A stretch of DNA of 41,966 bases from Chara braunii (lineage: Eukaryota; Streptophyta; Charophyceae; Charales; Characeae). The DNA lies in the NCBI GenBank assembly GCA_003427395.1, contig BFEA01000203.1:1463298-1505263 (forward strand). Direction: 5' to 3'. The stretch's first letter is position 1, and every line of letters begins with the position of its first letter. Shown in pieces: positions 9,470 through 17,666 of this stretch. The notes beneath the pieces were generated by a model. It made no database searches, was not told the origin of the DNA, and worked only from the letters and a program-made list of their open reading frames with translations. The translations under genes were made by a program, and so were the position numbers.

Positions 9470-9786
9470 TATATATATATATAGGAGTGCCAGACCGAAC
9501 GAACGGAGGCCCCTAAGTTGACCCCCGAACGTTCGGGCGTTCGGGTCCCCATAGGGGCCCAAATTTGAAGGGGTTCCAACCACGCAAAAAATTATTTTGG
9601 CAGCTAAATATTATTATTTTTTTCTGAATTTTGTTTTGTGAGTACTTTGTGATGTAAGGTATCTCCCTCTTAATTTTGAATCCATTTTGTTGAGCAAAAA
9701 AAATAGAATAATCGGCAAAGATGACGGTGTCAAAACTTACTTGCCCATTCACTAATTTGTTTTTTCTCTCTTTTCACTTGAAAAGG

Positions 9787-9893
9787 TTGTGGTAGTTTAA
9801 ACCACAAGTACCTCGCCCAGCTATCAAGTTCGAGGCTCTGACTACCGGTAGCCCGAACATTCCCGAGCCTCGAACTTTATTGCCGAGCCTCGG
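9787..9893. repeat. Cluster of small inverted repeats
   Basis: TGTGGTAGTTTAAACCACA near 9788-9806 is self-complementary. AAGTTCGAGGCTC (9826-9838) pairs with GAGCCTCGAACTT (9865-9877), and a further CCGAGCCTCGG follows. It could be a decayed MITE. Confidence 0.7.
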
Positions 9894-9983
9894 ACAACTG
9901 GTAGTACATCACGGAAGAAAAAAAAAAGACAAAAAACATACAACTTCCTGCAAAACAAAAACAAAAAAAAAAACAGCCAAAAT

Positions 9984-10051
9984 CATACATGCCCAACGAG
10001 AATGAATCTTCCTCGATAAAGAGGAAGATTCATTCTCGTTGGGCATGTATG
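9984..10051. repeat. Perfect 31-bp hairpin with 6-nt loop
   Basis: The arm 9984-10014 is exactly complementary to 10021-10051, around loop GATAAA. The arm includes GAGAATGAATCTTCC, part of the core of the family H MITEs. Confidence 0.95.
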
Positions 10052-10143
10052 AGAGAGAGAGAGAGAGGGCGTCAGCCAGTGTCTGACGCCGAGTTTGGTG
10101 CACCAAACTCCGCGTCAGACACTGGCTGACGCCCTCTCTCTCT
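10052..10143. repeat. Near-perfect hairpin, about 45-bp arms
   Basis: The centre is the perfect palindrome GAGTTTGGTGCACCAAACTC (10091-10110). Flanking arms 10068-10090 and 10111-10133 pair with a single mismatch, and outer GA/CT tracts extend the pairing. One ambiguous base lies at 10144. Confidence 0.93.
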
Positions 10144-10246
10144 NTCTTCTCCCTCTCTGCCTACGGTTTACCGGGCAGTTCTATTTGACGATATGTCCTC
10201 TTCTCCCTCTCTGCCTACGGTTTACCGGGCAGTTCTATTTGACAAT
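10143..10246 (+). repeat. Two tandem copies of the hammerhead downstream module
   Basis: Both copies read TCTTCTCCCTCTCTGCCTAC, then CGGTTTACCGGGCAG and TTCTATTTGAC. Hairpins lie at 10157-10178 and 10211-10232 (CTGCC/GGCAG outside, CGG/CCG inside). No hammerhead core precedes them. Confidence 0.85.
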
Positions 10247-10681
10247 ATATATATATTATTTTAAATTTGGTGAAGAGTTTCGATGTAACCCCGAGGCAAA
10301 AGTTGTTCAGTTTATTTTTCTGCATAACATAGTTTTTCTTTGAATTTTCTGGAATTTTTTTTTTTTTTTTTTTGCTGGGACCTTCCTTGGTCCTTGCACG
10401 GGCTGGCCACCCAGGACCCGGGCGGCCCGGCTGGTAGCCTAGGTTTCTTCCCATTTTTTTTATTTTTTGTTTTTGAAAAACGGTTTCTTCCATGTATTGA
10501 GAGGGAAACAACGAAGAAACGAAGAGGACCAAAATGGAAGACGGACAACAAACACCGCAGCGATCCCCATTAATTAGCGACAAAGGGTATAAACCGCCGT
10601 ACACTCACACTGCTGCGTTTGTACGCCATTCAGTAACCCAACACTTCAGAGGGTATATGGCGCCAAATGGTATTGGGGCAA
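10247..10681. other. Unassigned sequence with T19 run
   Basis: It contains T19 at 10355-10373 next to a GC-rich stretch (CCCGGGCGGCCCGG near 10416). A minus-strand poly(A) insertion is possible but no target duplication was found. No gene is seen. Confidence 0.45.
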
Positions 10682-10751
10682 CGCTGCTTCAAACGCTTTT
10701 TTTTTTTTTTTTTTTTTTTTTACACCGCTATCAGCCTCGCTGCTTCAAACG
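10682..10751 (-). mobile_element. Tiny poly(A) insertion with 14-bp target duplication
   Basis: CGCTGCTTCAAACG occurs at 10682-10695 and 10738-10751. Between them the minus strand carries AGGCTGATAGCGGTGT followed by about 25 A. This is the signature of a heavily 5'-truncated retrotransposed RNA. Confidence 0.8.
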
Positions 10752-10899
10752 TCACAACAGCAAAAAACGAACTTTGAAAATCCGGATTTGTTCCGCCTTT
10801 CAATTCAAGCAAAACACCTTATTTTTGCCAGCAACACAGGTCAAAAGTAAGACATGCGTGCACGCGTGCATTGGACCCATCCGTCCTCTCATCCACCCA

Positions 10900-10902
<3 letters not shown>

Positions 10903-10986
<84 letters not shown>
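10903..10986. repeat. (CT)42 microsatellite
   Basis: An uninterrupted CT tract of about 84 bp. Confidence 0.97.
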
Positions 10987-10990
<4 letters not shown>

Positions 10991-11115
10991 CCCCACCGCA
11001 AAACCCACTCCTTGCTCTATTTGTGCTGCTTTACATGTACATACAGGATTTTGCCGACGGCTCACGGTCCCCCCGGACGAGTTATATTGCGCCAGCAATC
11101 TCGCCCCCACGAACA

Positions 11116-11158
11116 GTGGTCTCAAAAAAAAAAAAAAAAAAAAAAAAAAAGTGGTCTC
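11116..11158 (+). mobile_element. Pure poly(A) insertion with 8-bp direct repeat
   Basis: GTGGTCTC at 11116-11123 is repeated at 11151-11158 around 27 A. It fits insertion of only a poly(A) tail. The short duplication makes it less certain than the neighbouring cases. Confidence 0.6.
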
Positions 11159-11591
11159 GTCTCACACCCTACTGCCCAATATGCTCCCTCGACCGGCAGA
11201 CCAAGGCATTACGACGGCTGGCCGTGTCTCTAGATACCTCTCAAACATGGATATGGACCTCGCTCAGCTACATCACATTCTAACTGCTTCTGGACAGTGC
11301 CGTGATCCAGATACGTTCAAATTGACAAATTTATATAATGTATCTGATCGGCAACAGATCCAGATACGTCTGGAATGCTGTGCAGTGGAGCGAGGCACAT
11401 TATTCAAGCAGATTCTTTCTGTTTGGGAATCACCGGCGGCTGACAAGATACATAAGGGAGGGTGGTCACCGCTTGCAAGGCCGTTGAAGGAGACACAAGC
11501 TTATAACAAGCAGGAGGGGGGGGGGAAGAGGGGGGGGAAGGAGAGGAGAACCGCCACGTCAGCAGGAGGAGATGAAAGCGAGGAGGAAGAG
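11159..11591 (+). other. Open but unrecognised stretch
   Basis: The plus-strand frame of 10854-11867 stays open across this stretch and the CT tract to its left. The part from about 11215 has mixed composition (for example MDMDLAQLHHILTASGQ) and then turns Gly/Lys/Glu-rich. No family is recognised. It may be a decayed exon or chance. Confidence 0.25.
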
Positions 11592-11916
11592 GAGCAAGCG
11601 GAAGGAAGAACCCAAGAAAGGGCTCAGAAGAACCCACAAAACGGCGCAGAAGTACTGGTGGCAAAATTCCTTGCACTCCAGTCTATAGACTTGTCTTCAG
11701 ATTCCAGACCAGGATTCACAAGGAAGGCCTCGCTTTTCTTCAGTGTCGATCGAGGCGCGTTAGCGGAATTTCCCAGTTTCGAAATCGGATATTGTATTAT
11801 GAAATCTATTATGAAATGTATTATGAAATCTTTAGACGCACGACAAGAAAGGGCGCAGAAAACCTGAAGAAAGGACGCAGACAAACCCAAGAAAGGGCGC
11901 AGAAGAACCCAAGAAA

Positions 11917-12039
11917 GGGCCTCGCTCCACTACTCTCAACATGCACAAAAAGACAAAAATCATGGCGGTGTATCTTTCCATGTTCTAGCGAAAGATTCAC
12001 TCTCGTTTTGCACATTTCGAGAGTAGTGGCGCGAAGCCC
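11917..12039. mobile_element. Hairpin MITE, family H, copy 3
   Basis: In the opposite orientation to copies 1 and 2. GGGCCTCGCTCCACTACTCT pairs with the right end AGAGTAGTGGCGCGAAGCCC. The core reads GTATCTTTCCATGTTCTAGC then GAAAGATTCACTCTCG. Confidence 0.88.
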
Positions 12040-12108
12040 AAAGGGCGCAGAAGAACCCAACAAAGGGCGCAGAAGAACTGAAGAAAGGGCGCAGAAGAAC
12101 CCAAGAAA

Positions 12109-12231
12109 GGGCCTCGCTCCGCTACTCTCGACATGCACAAAAAGACAAAAATCGTGGCGGTGTATCTTTCAATGTTCTAGCGAAAGATTCACTCTCGTTT
12201 NGCACATTTCGAGAGTAGTGGAGCGAAGCCC
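12109..12231. mobile_element. Hairpin MITE, family H, copy 4
   Basis: Nearly identical to copy 3 and in the same position within the 192-bp unit, so it arose by tandem duplication, not by independent insertion. One ambiguous base lies at 12201. Confidence 0.88.
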
Positions 12232-12399
12232 AAAGGGCGCAGAAGAACCCAAGAAAGGGCGCAGAAGAACCCAAGAAAGGGCAGGAGGTTAAGAAACAGG
12301 CGGTGGAAAGCCGGAGGAGGTTTACACATAAGACAAAGCAAGCAGCTTTCCCAGGGTCGATCACCTTCATCACAAATATACTTCTGTAGTGACATAAAG

Positions 12400-12545
12400 T
12401 TTTGTTCTCGATTTATTTATGCGTGTCATCCTTGCGCAGGGGCCATGCTAATCTTTTTTTTTTTTTTTTTTTTTACTTACAAAACATAGACGGAGACCAT
12501 GCTAATCTTCAGTCTCTGTATCGTTCCACGGTTGTCCCGAAGGAC
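12400..12545 (-). pseudogene. U6 snRNA-like sequence split by insertion
   Basis: The minus strand carries the U6 landmarks in order: a GTCC.TTCGGGACA 5' end, GGAACGATACAGAGA (the ACAGAGA box), GATTAGCATGG with the AGC triad, CCCCTGCGCAAGGATGACAC and ATCGAGAA. It lacks about 12 nt after the 5' stem, has CTG inserted after ACAGAGA, an extra TAAA near the 3' end, no T-run terminator, and a poly(A) insertion in the middle (12456-12496). It cannot yield normal U6 RNA and is a pseudogene. Confidence 0.88.
12443..12509 (-). mobile_element. Poly(A) insertion inside the U6-like sequence
   Basis: CCATGCTAATCTT is present at 12443-12455 and 12497-12509. The 41-bp insert reads on the minus strand TCTCCGTCTATGTTTTGTAA, GT, then about 19 A. 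Its end TTTTGTAAGT-A resembles the 3' end CTTGTGAGTTG-A of the large retroelement at 5990, so both may come from related RNAs. Confidence 0.82.
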
Positions 12546-12642
12546 TAACAGCATTAGGTTGAAACACCGCCGTCATTATTAGGTTTAAACACCAAAGAAA
12601 ATAGAAAATAGAAAATAGAAATACCTAGGCGAAGCTCAAGAT
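12546..12642. repeat. Short repeats
   Basis: ATTAGGTTGAAACACC and ATTAGGTTTAAACACC lie in tandem with CGCCGTC between them, followed by AAAATAG repeats (about 12597-12620). Confidence 0.7.
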
Positions 12643-12770
12643 TGGGCCTGGCCGCACTATACTCTCACCAAATGCACAAAAGACAAAAATAAAGGCGGTG
12701 CATTTTCCCACGTTCATGGGGAAGATTCATTTTCATCTTGTACATTTGGTGAGTAGTGCGGCGAGGCCCA
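12643..12770. mobile_element. Hairpin MITE, family H, copy 5 (diverged)
   Basis: TGGGCCTGGCCGCACTA pairs with TAGTGCGGCGAGGCCCA. The core is GGTGCATTTTCCCACGTTCA then GGGGAAGATTCATTTTC. Arms have co-varied with copies 1-4 (CTCCACTA to CCGCACTA on both sides). Confidence 0.87.
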
Positions 12771-12949
12771 TTGCCACAATCAGTTCGTCGCCGCCGCCGC
12801 GAGAGACGGGGGGAGCGCAATATAACACGCGCTACCGATACATTTACATTTCTGTGAAAGAAAGAAAGGGAAAAAAGCCTGACAATGTCAATTTCAGGAA
12901 CGAAGAAGGAAAAGGAAGGAGAAGGGAAGAAGACGGGGTAGGGTAGGTG

Positions 12950-13006
12950 ATACCTTTCTCGGCCTTTGGCCTAAGATCGAGCGTACTATCTGTTCTGATC
13001 AGTTTC
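12950..13006 (+). pseudogene. U2 snRNA 5'-end fragment, copy 1
   Basis: ATACCTTTCTCGGCCTTTGG followed by CCTAAGATCGAG and TATCTGTTCTGATCAGTTT matches the first ~55 nt of U2 snRNA. The branch-site-pairing GUAGUA is changed to GUACUA. No Sm site or 3' stem-loops follow, and A-rich sequence begins instead. It is a truncated copy, not a functional gene. Confidence 0.85.
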
Positions 13007-13159
13007 ATCGAACTTTGAAAAAACAACGAAAATAAAATAAAATCGAGGGGACAGACAGGTGGGGGAAGACAGTGAAAAACGGAAGCCTGACAATTTCAAT
13101 TTCAGGAACGAAGAAGGAAGGAAGGAAGGAGAAGGGAAGAAGACGGAGGGGGGTAGGTG

Positions 13160-13216
13160 ACACCTTTCTCGGCCTTTGGCCTAAAAGACCGAGTGTACTA
13201 TCTGTTCTGATCAGTT
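13160..13216 (+). pseudogene. U2 snRNA 5'-end fragment, copy 2
   Basis: ACACCTTTCTCGGCCTTTGG then CCTAAAAGACCGAGTG and TATCTGTTCTGATCAGTT. It shares the GTACTA change with copy 1, so that change preceded the tandem duplication. Confidence 0.83.
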
Positions 13217-13439
13217 CCATAAAACTTCGAAAAACAACGAAAAAAAAAACAAAAAAAAGAGGGGACAGACAGGTGGGGAAGACTGTGAAAAACGGAAAAG
13301 GCAGGTACGAAAACAGCAACGGAACCCTACAACCGAAAAAAAAGATGAACAGACATTACCGGATACCACCTGCCCCTCCTCCTCCGCCGCCTCCCCCTCC
13401 GACGACTCTCCCCTTCCTCCGGCGCCTTTCCCCCTCCTT

Positions 13440-13442
13440 CCT

Positions 13443-13473
<31 letters not shown>

Positions 13474-13482
13474 GAAAGGGAG
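13440..13482 (+). repeat. (GGGAGA)n, G-quadruplex-capable
   Basis: At least six GGG runs separated by AGA or AAA. On paper it satisfies the G3 N1-7 quadruplex rule. Confidence 0.8.
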
Positions 13483-13689
13483 ACGCCGGTGATACGAGCG
13501 AGCGGGCGTGGAACAACAAAACCGACAAATAGCCGCCAATCGTAAGAGAAAAGAGGGCCTCAGAACCAGAAGGTACTGCCCAGAAAGCTGCCAGTAGACA
13601 AGTGGATGGAGTGTTCAGAAATTGGAGTCGGTACGAGCACGTAAGACACAGCAAAAAACTCTTTCCCAGGCGATGGTGTGTGCCGCCTA

Positions 13690-13825
13690 CCTTGTTTCCC
13701 CAAATACAACGGCCGGTCATTACAGCTGAACTGGGTATCTTTCAGTCTAAGTACAGCTGCAATGACCGTATCTTTCAGTCTAAGTACAGCTGCAATGACC
13801 GTACGTTGTATTCGGGGGAAGAAGG
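13690..13825. mobile_element. TA-flanked MITE, family T, copy 1
   Basis: Ends of about 40 bp are inverted: CCTTGTTTCCCCAAATACAA at left against the complement of TTGTATTCGGGGGAAGAAGG at right, extending to GGTCATTACAGCTG / CAGCTGCAATGACC. TA is present on both sides (13688-13689, 13826-13827). A 33-bp internal piece starting GTATCTTTCAGTCTAAGTAC is duplicated. The TA target and end sequence suggest a Tc1/mariner or pogo-type origin, which is inference. Confidence 0.8.
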
Positions 13826-13831
13826 TAGGTA

Positions 13832-14057
13832 GTGGGCAACAAGAAGAACAAGAAGAAATAGTGGGGAAAAAAAACAGTGTCCATAGACTGCTTCTCGCAC
13901 ACGCATATATGTATATATATATATATATGTATGCGTGTACCAGAAGCAGTCCATGGACACTTTCTTTTTTCACTATTTTTATATGCGTGTACGAGAAGCA
14001 GTCTATGGACACTGTTTTTTTTTTTCACTATTTCTTCTTGTTCTTCTCGTTGCCCAC
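13832..14057. mobile_element. Foldback element with about 76-bp inverted repeats
   Basis: GTGGGCAACAAGAAGAACAA at the left end is mirrored by TTGTTCTTCTCGTTGCCCAC at the right. The pairing continues through CAGTGTCCATAGACTGCTTC into CACGCATAT. A third, interior copy of the GCAGTCCATGGACACT segment lies at about 13925-13975. Confidence 0.88.
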
Positions 14058-14653
14058 AGACCGACGCCACAAGAGGAAGGGCCATGCCGCGGATCCAGCC
14101 GGCCTCGGGGGAGTTGAACAACAAAACGGCAATCGATAGAAATGATCAAAGAAATGGGGGGGTCAGAAATCCCCACAGGGGGTGGCAAGGAGGCTATAGG
14201 GGTAGACAGGCTGGAAAGGAGAAACTCTGACGGTGCGTGAAGCCTACCCAGTAGTGGGGGTCAAGAAGAAGAAGTTGAATCTAAATGCGAATGAAGCGAG
14301 GCCAATGGCCACGTGTGCGTGTATCAAAACCTCAGAGATTCGTTACAGCACAGCCATAGCTAATTGCTCAAAACGCACACGAGCACTTATCATCCACTGA
14401 AGCTTTCCGCGCAGGACAACGACGGCCGGAAAAGAGCGAGACATCGCATTGGCTAGAGGGGTTGAACAAAGAAGAAGATCAGTTAGAAGGGAGGGAGGGA
14501 AGAAAAGGGTGCATAGACAACACGAGAGAGAAGGCCGGGAGGAAGGCGGGGAGGAAAAGGGGCAGGGGGAGGCAGGGGGAAGCAGGGGGAGGCAGGGGAG
14601 AAGGGGCTGCATAGACGACCAGAGAGAGAAGTCCAGGAGGCACGGGTGGAACT

Positions 14654-14659
<6 letters not shown>
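14058..14659. other. Unassigned sequence
   Basis: GC-balanced on the left, then purine-rich with GGCAGGGGGA repeats at about 14560-14600. No gene is recognised. Confidence 0.4.

Positions 14660-14711
<52 letters not shown>
14660..14711. repeat. (GA)26 microsatellite
   Basis: A GA tract of about 52 bp. Confidence 0.97.
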
Positions 14712-14715
<4 letters not shown>

Positions 14716-14890
14716 ATAGTCGGTGCTTCGTCGCGCGATGAACTTGGCCGAGCTCAAGAGCATCCGCGTCGGCAACTGGTCGTAGTCGCCTTACGAAGAC
14801 GGGCAGGAATCCACCTCAATCTTCCCCAGTCGGTCCGTCCGACTATAGCGGGCGTGATCCCACCTGCTTCGCGAGCCTTTTTTTCTTGTT

Positions 14891-15160
14891 GGAAAGACTT
14901 GCGAAATACCCCTATAAGTTGAGATAATTTCCAAAATGCCCCTAAGAGATGTGGGTAGAGCGGAATACCCTTTTTGGGCCTAATTCTTTGTGTTTTGCCA
15001 CTGTCAGGCCTGTGTGCAAATTTGCAATCTGGACGTCCTCGTTGGGGCCTGCACCCTGTGGTTTGCCCTCCATACCGGGTGGGCAACTTCGCGCAATACC
15101 CAGGCCCATAGGCGCGGCAGTTTGCCTCCAACTTTCTAAGGCCTGGACCCCACAGGAATT
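14891..15160 (+). repeat. Left terminal inverted repeat of the Harbinger
   Basis: It begins GGAAAGACTTGCGAAATACC and holds variants CCAAAATGCCCC, GCGGAATACCC and GCGCAATACCC, i.e. repeated near-copies of one subterminal motif, ending with GGCCTGGACCCCACAGGAAT. Confidence 0.8.
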
Positions 15161-15737
15161 CCGCAGAACCGTCGTCGGAAGAGTTTTGGAAAGTCTGGAA
15201 AGCTTTCTGCAGGGACCCCACAGCGGAGGGAGTTTTGCGGCAAAATGTTGAAAAAGTTTACCGTAATAGGAAACGTGGCCGCCAAGCGTCCCGAAATGGA
15301 AACTGCTGGTTTGTCCGAGTGACCGCCGTGGACCGTAGGAGCCAGCATGGTCCGGCACAGGGCAACTCTGGGCGGTGTTTGGGCGACCGGCGATCGACGA
15401 GTCGGGAATCGAATGGCGCCACTGCAATCGTTGGGGGTGGGTGGAGTCTGTGGCTGTGGTACCAGTCCCGGTTACCACAACCCCGCGATGTGACCGTTGG
15501 GGCGGACTGCGGACGTGGTGTCTGTGCCAACGCCATCCCCACCATACCGGCTGCCCCCCTCTCACCCCTCCCCCACCTGGAGGCGGAGTCTTCGCTTCCT
15601 GGTATTTGCTTCTCGTATGTTGACGTCCATAGCGCGTCGACCTCGTGAGCGGATTCCCTACTGTGTGAACTCGGTTGTGCATCCTGTGTTCTTCCGCAGT
15701 GGTCGACGAACCTGCGATTCGTGTGGAGTAGGCAACC
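15161..15737 (+). promoter_or_regulatory. Transposase upstream region
   Basis: About 580 bp between the left repeat and the transposase ATG must contain its promoter. Pieces such as TTTTGGAAAGTCTGGAAAG recall motifs in the right end. No TATA box or intron signal was identified with confidence. Confidence 0.35.
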
Positions 15738-17150
15738 ATGGCTGCTGCTGGGAGCGACTGGGACGACTCGACGTTCCTACTTGTTTTCATCCTGCTGCAG
15801 TGGATGAACCGGAGGAACGTCACCGCCATGGCCGTGCTGCAGGCAGCCGCTGCATTGTTGGGAGATGTGCCTGGCGTGTGTTCCGCCCTCTTCCTTCTCA
15901 TAGGCGCAATGTTGCACAGCATGTCGTTGACATGTTTGGCGGCCACTGCATTCGAGAGACAGATGGACAGTCGGTGGCGGATATGGGTGTTGGCACGCAG
16001 TGCAGGAGTGTGGGATGACCTGCAAAAGGTGGGAGGCAGGCACGAGAAAGTTTTCCAGCGCTTTTGCACACTGCCTAGGCCTTTGTTCAACAATAACCTC
16101 TCTCGCATTGGCCTCGGGCCACATATCCAGCGGCAAGCAACGAATTGGCAACAACCGGTGCCTGCAGGGCAGAAGTTCGCATGCTCGCTCATCAAGTGGG
16201 CAACTGGCGGTTTCTACAGGCAGACAGTGCATGGTTTGGGGATGGGTTTGGCGAGTGCCCTCAGGAGCAATGAGGATGTCGAGGATGCGCTCATCACCGA
16301 GTATGGGCATTTGCTGCAATTTCCCACAGGCGACAAGCTGCAAAAGAATTTGGACGCGTTCGAGAGGAAGGGTTTCACTGGGTGTGTAGGAGCAATCCAC
16401 TGCACACACGTGTACATCGGAAAACCCAGGAACGAACGTGGAGAGTGCTACTACGACAGGAATGGCCAATTCTCCATAGTCACGCAGGTCGTGTGCGACC
16501 ACGAGTGTCGAATCTTCAGTGGGTATGTTGGTTGTCCGGGCTCCGTCCACGATAGGCGTGTGCTCTGTATGTCTCCTTTGTATCGTGAGGCGCAACAGCC
16601 GAGCGGGGTGTTTGGGACGGGCGGGGAGGTGCTGCATGATGGCCGTGCGATCGGAAGGTATTTGTTGGCGGACGCAGAATACCCGAACTTGCCATGGCTG
16701 ATAACTCCCGTCGGTGGGACAGGCCGGACACCTGCGGAGCAGGTTTACGACGATTGTCACACATCGGCAAGGTCGTGCATCGAGCGAGATTTCGGTCGAT
16801 TGAAGGCCGTGTGGCGGCACTTCATCAGGAGGCAGATTTGCAACTTGCGAACACTCCGCAAAGAGTTTTTCGCAATCTGCATCCTGCGCAACATCATGGT
16901 GAATTCGAGGGTCGAGGGCGACCCCGATCTACTATCTGATGAGAGTGACACTGATAGTCCAAACTTGGTTTGTCGTCATCGTCGGCGACGTGTGAGGCAC
17001 GCAAGACCCTCACGGCATCCTCCTCCTCCAGAGGAGGATGCCGCATGTGCTTTAGAGCTTGGCAAGGAGTTGAGGGAAAGCCTCATCCGACACGTGTTGC
17101 ATCACAGCCGTGTGCACGACGCTCTTAGACCGAACCCCTGGTGGATGTGA
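15738..17150 (+). CDS. PIF/Harbinger DDE transposase, first catalytic Asp replaced
   Basis: A 470-residue, single-exon DDE_Tnp_4-type nuclease that would cut and rejoin the Harbinger ends. The ATG at 15738 has a good context (ACCATGG). Residues 45-70 are hydrophobic. The nuclease domain spans about residues 215-390: GCVGAIHCTHV (215-225), GYVGCPGSVHDRRV (262-275), YLLADAEYPNLPWLITP (308-324) and SCIERDFGRLKAVWR (346-360). D312 and E349 fit the second and third acidic residues. The first, normally Asp in IDGTH, is H221. The tail 410-431 is Arg- and Pro-rich. The frame is otherwise intact over 1.4 kb. It may be a recently inactivated copy, or a domesticated HARBI1-like DNA-binding protein; the sequence cannot decide. 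Confidence 0.92.
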   Translation: MAAAGSDWDDSTFLLVFILLQWMNRRNVTAMAVLQAAAALLGDVPGVCSALFLLIGAMLHSMSLTCLAATAFERQMDSRWRIWVLARSAGVWDDLQKVGGRHEKVFQRFCTLPRPLFNNNLSRIGLGPHIQRQATNWQQPVPAGQKFACSLIKWATGGFYRQTVHGLGMGLASALRSNEDVEDALITEYGHLLQFPTGDKLQKNLDAFERKGFTGCVGAIHCTHVYIGKPRNERGECYYDRNGQFSIVTQVVCDHECRIFSGYVGCPGSVHDRRVLCMSPLYREAQQPSGVFGTGGEVLHDGRAIGRYLLADAEYPNLPWLITPVGGTGRTPAEQVYDDCHTSARSCIERDFGRLKAVWRHFIRRQICNLRTLRKEFFAICILRNIMVNSRVEGDPDLLSDESDTDSPNLVCRHRRRRVRHARPSRHPPPPEEDAACALELGKELRESLIRHVLHHSRVHDALRPNPWWM

Positions 17151-17522
17151 CATTTTTTTTAATTTGTAGTGTTTTTCATAAGTGTTTTTTGTTATTATAA
17201 TTTTTTGGAATTCGTCGACTTTTTTCCCATGCCTTTTTCTGTGCTGTCCGAGTTCGATTTCGCCATTTACATGGCTTGTCCAATCGCGGTTGGTGAACGG
17301 GTAGTTTTGGGCATATACTCATGTTTTTTTTTTGTTTTTTTTTTTTCTCTCTCTCGTTTATTGATATGCATACTCATGTGTGATTGAATATGAAATAAAA
17401 CAGTACAATAGATTACACAAAAATTGACAGAATAGACAGATTAAATTTAATGGAAACCGGATAAACATAATAGATTCAATGAAATACACACTCGCACATG
17501 CACACACACACACACACGCACG

Positions 17523-17553
<31 letters not shown>

Positions 17554-17620
17554 GGACACGCAAGCACACACCTGCACACGTGCGCGGGTGTGTGCTTGCA
17601 TGTTCGTGTGTGTGTGTGTC

Positions 17621-17666
<46 letters not shown>

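Larger units (their letters stand above)
11592..12292 (+). repeat. 22-bp minisatellite with embedded MITEs
   Basis: The unit AAGAAAGGGCGCAGAAGAAC (plus CC) occurs around 11605-11640, 11845-11916, 12040-12108 and 12232-12285. The intervals 11917-12039 and 12109-12231 are family H MITEs, so a MITE-plus-minisatellite unit of about 192 bp is itself tandemly duplicated. A 13-bp ATTATGAAAT repeat lies at about 11795-11830. Confidence 0.9.
12876..13290 (+). repeat. Tandem duplication (about 207 bp) carrying U2 fragments
   Basis: Unit 1 starts near 12876 and unit 2 near 13083 with AAGCCTGACAAT.TCAATTTC. Both continue with a GGAAGGAGAAGGGAAGAAGA tract, a U2-like segment, an A-rich stretch, and GAGGGGACAGACAGGTGGGG. 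Confidence 0.9.

Noticed and set aside
12400-12545. Functional U6 snRNA gene
   Set aside because: It has deletions, a split body, no T-run terminator and no recognisable plant upstream element.
12950-13216. Functional U2 snRNA genes
   Set aside because: Only the first ~55 nt are present, the branch-site-pairing element is changed, and the Sm site and 3' stem-loops are missing.
14942-16195. 417-codon minus-strand frame opposite the transposase start
   Set aside because: It is antisense to the transposase and its terminal repeat, has no domain, and the plus-strand frame carries the recognisable motifs.
16938-16965. CTGATGAGAGTGACACTGATAG as a hammerhead fragment
   Set aside because: There is no GAAA and no stem II, and it lies in the transposase coding sequence.
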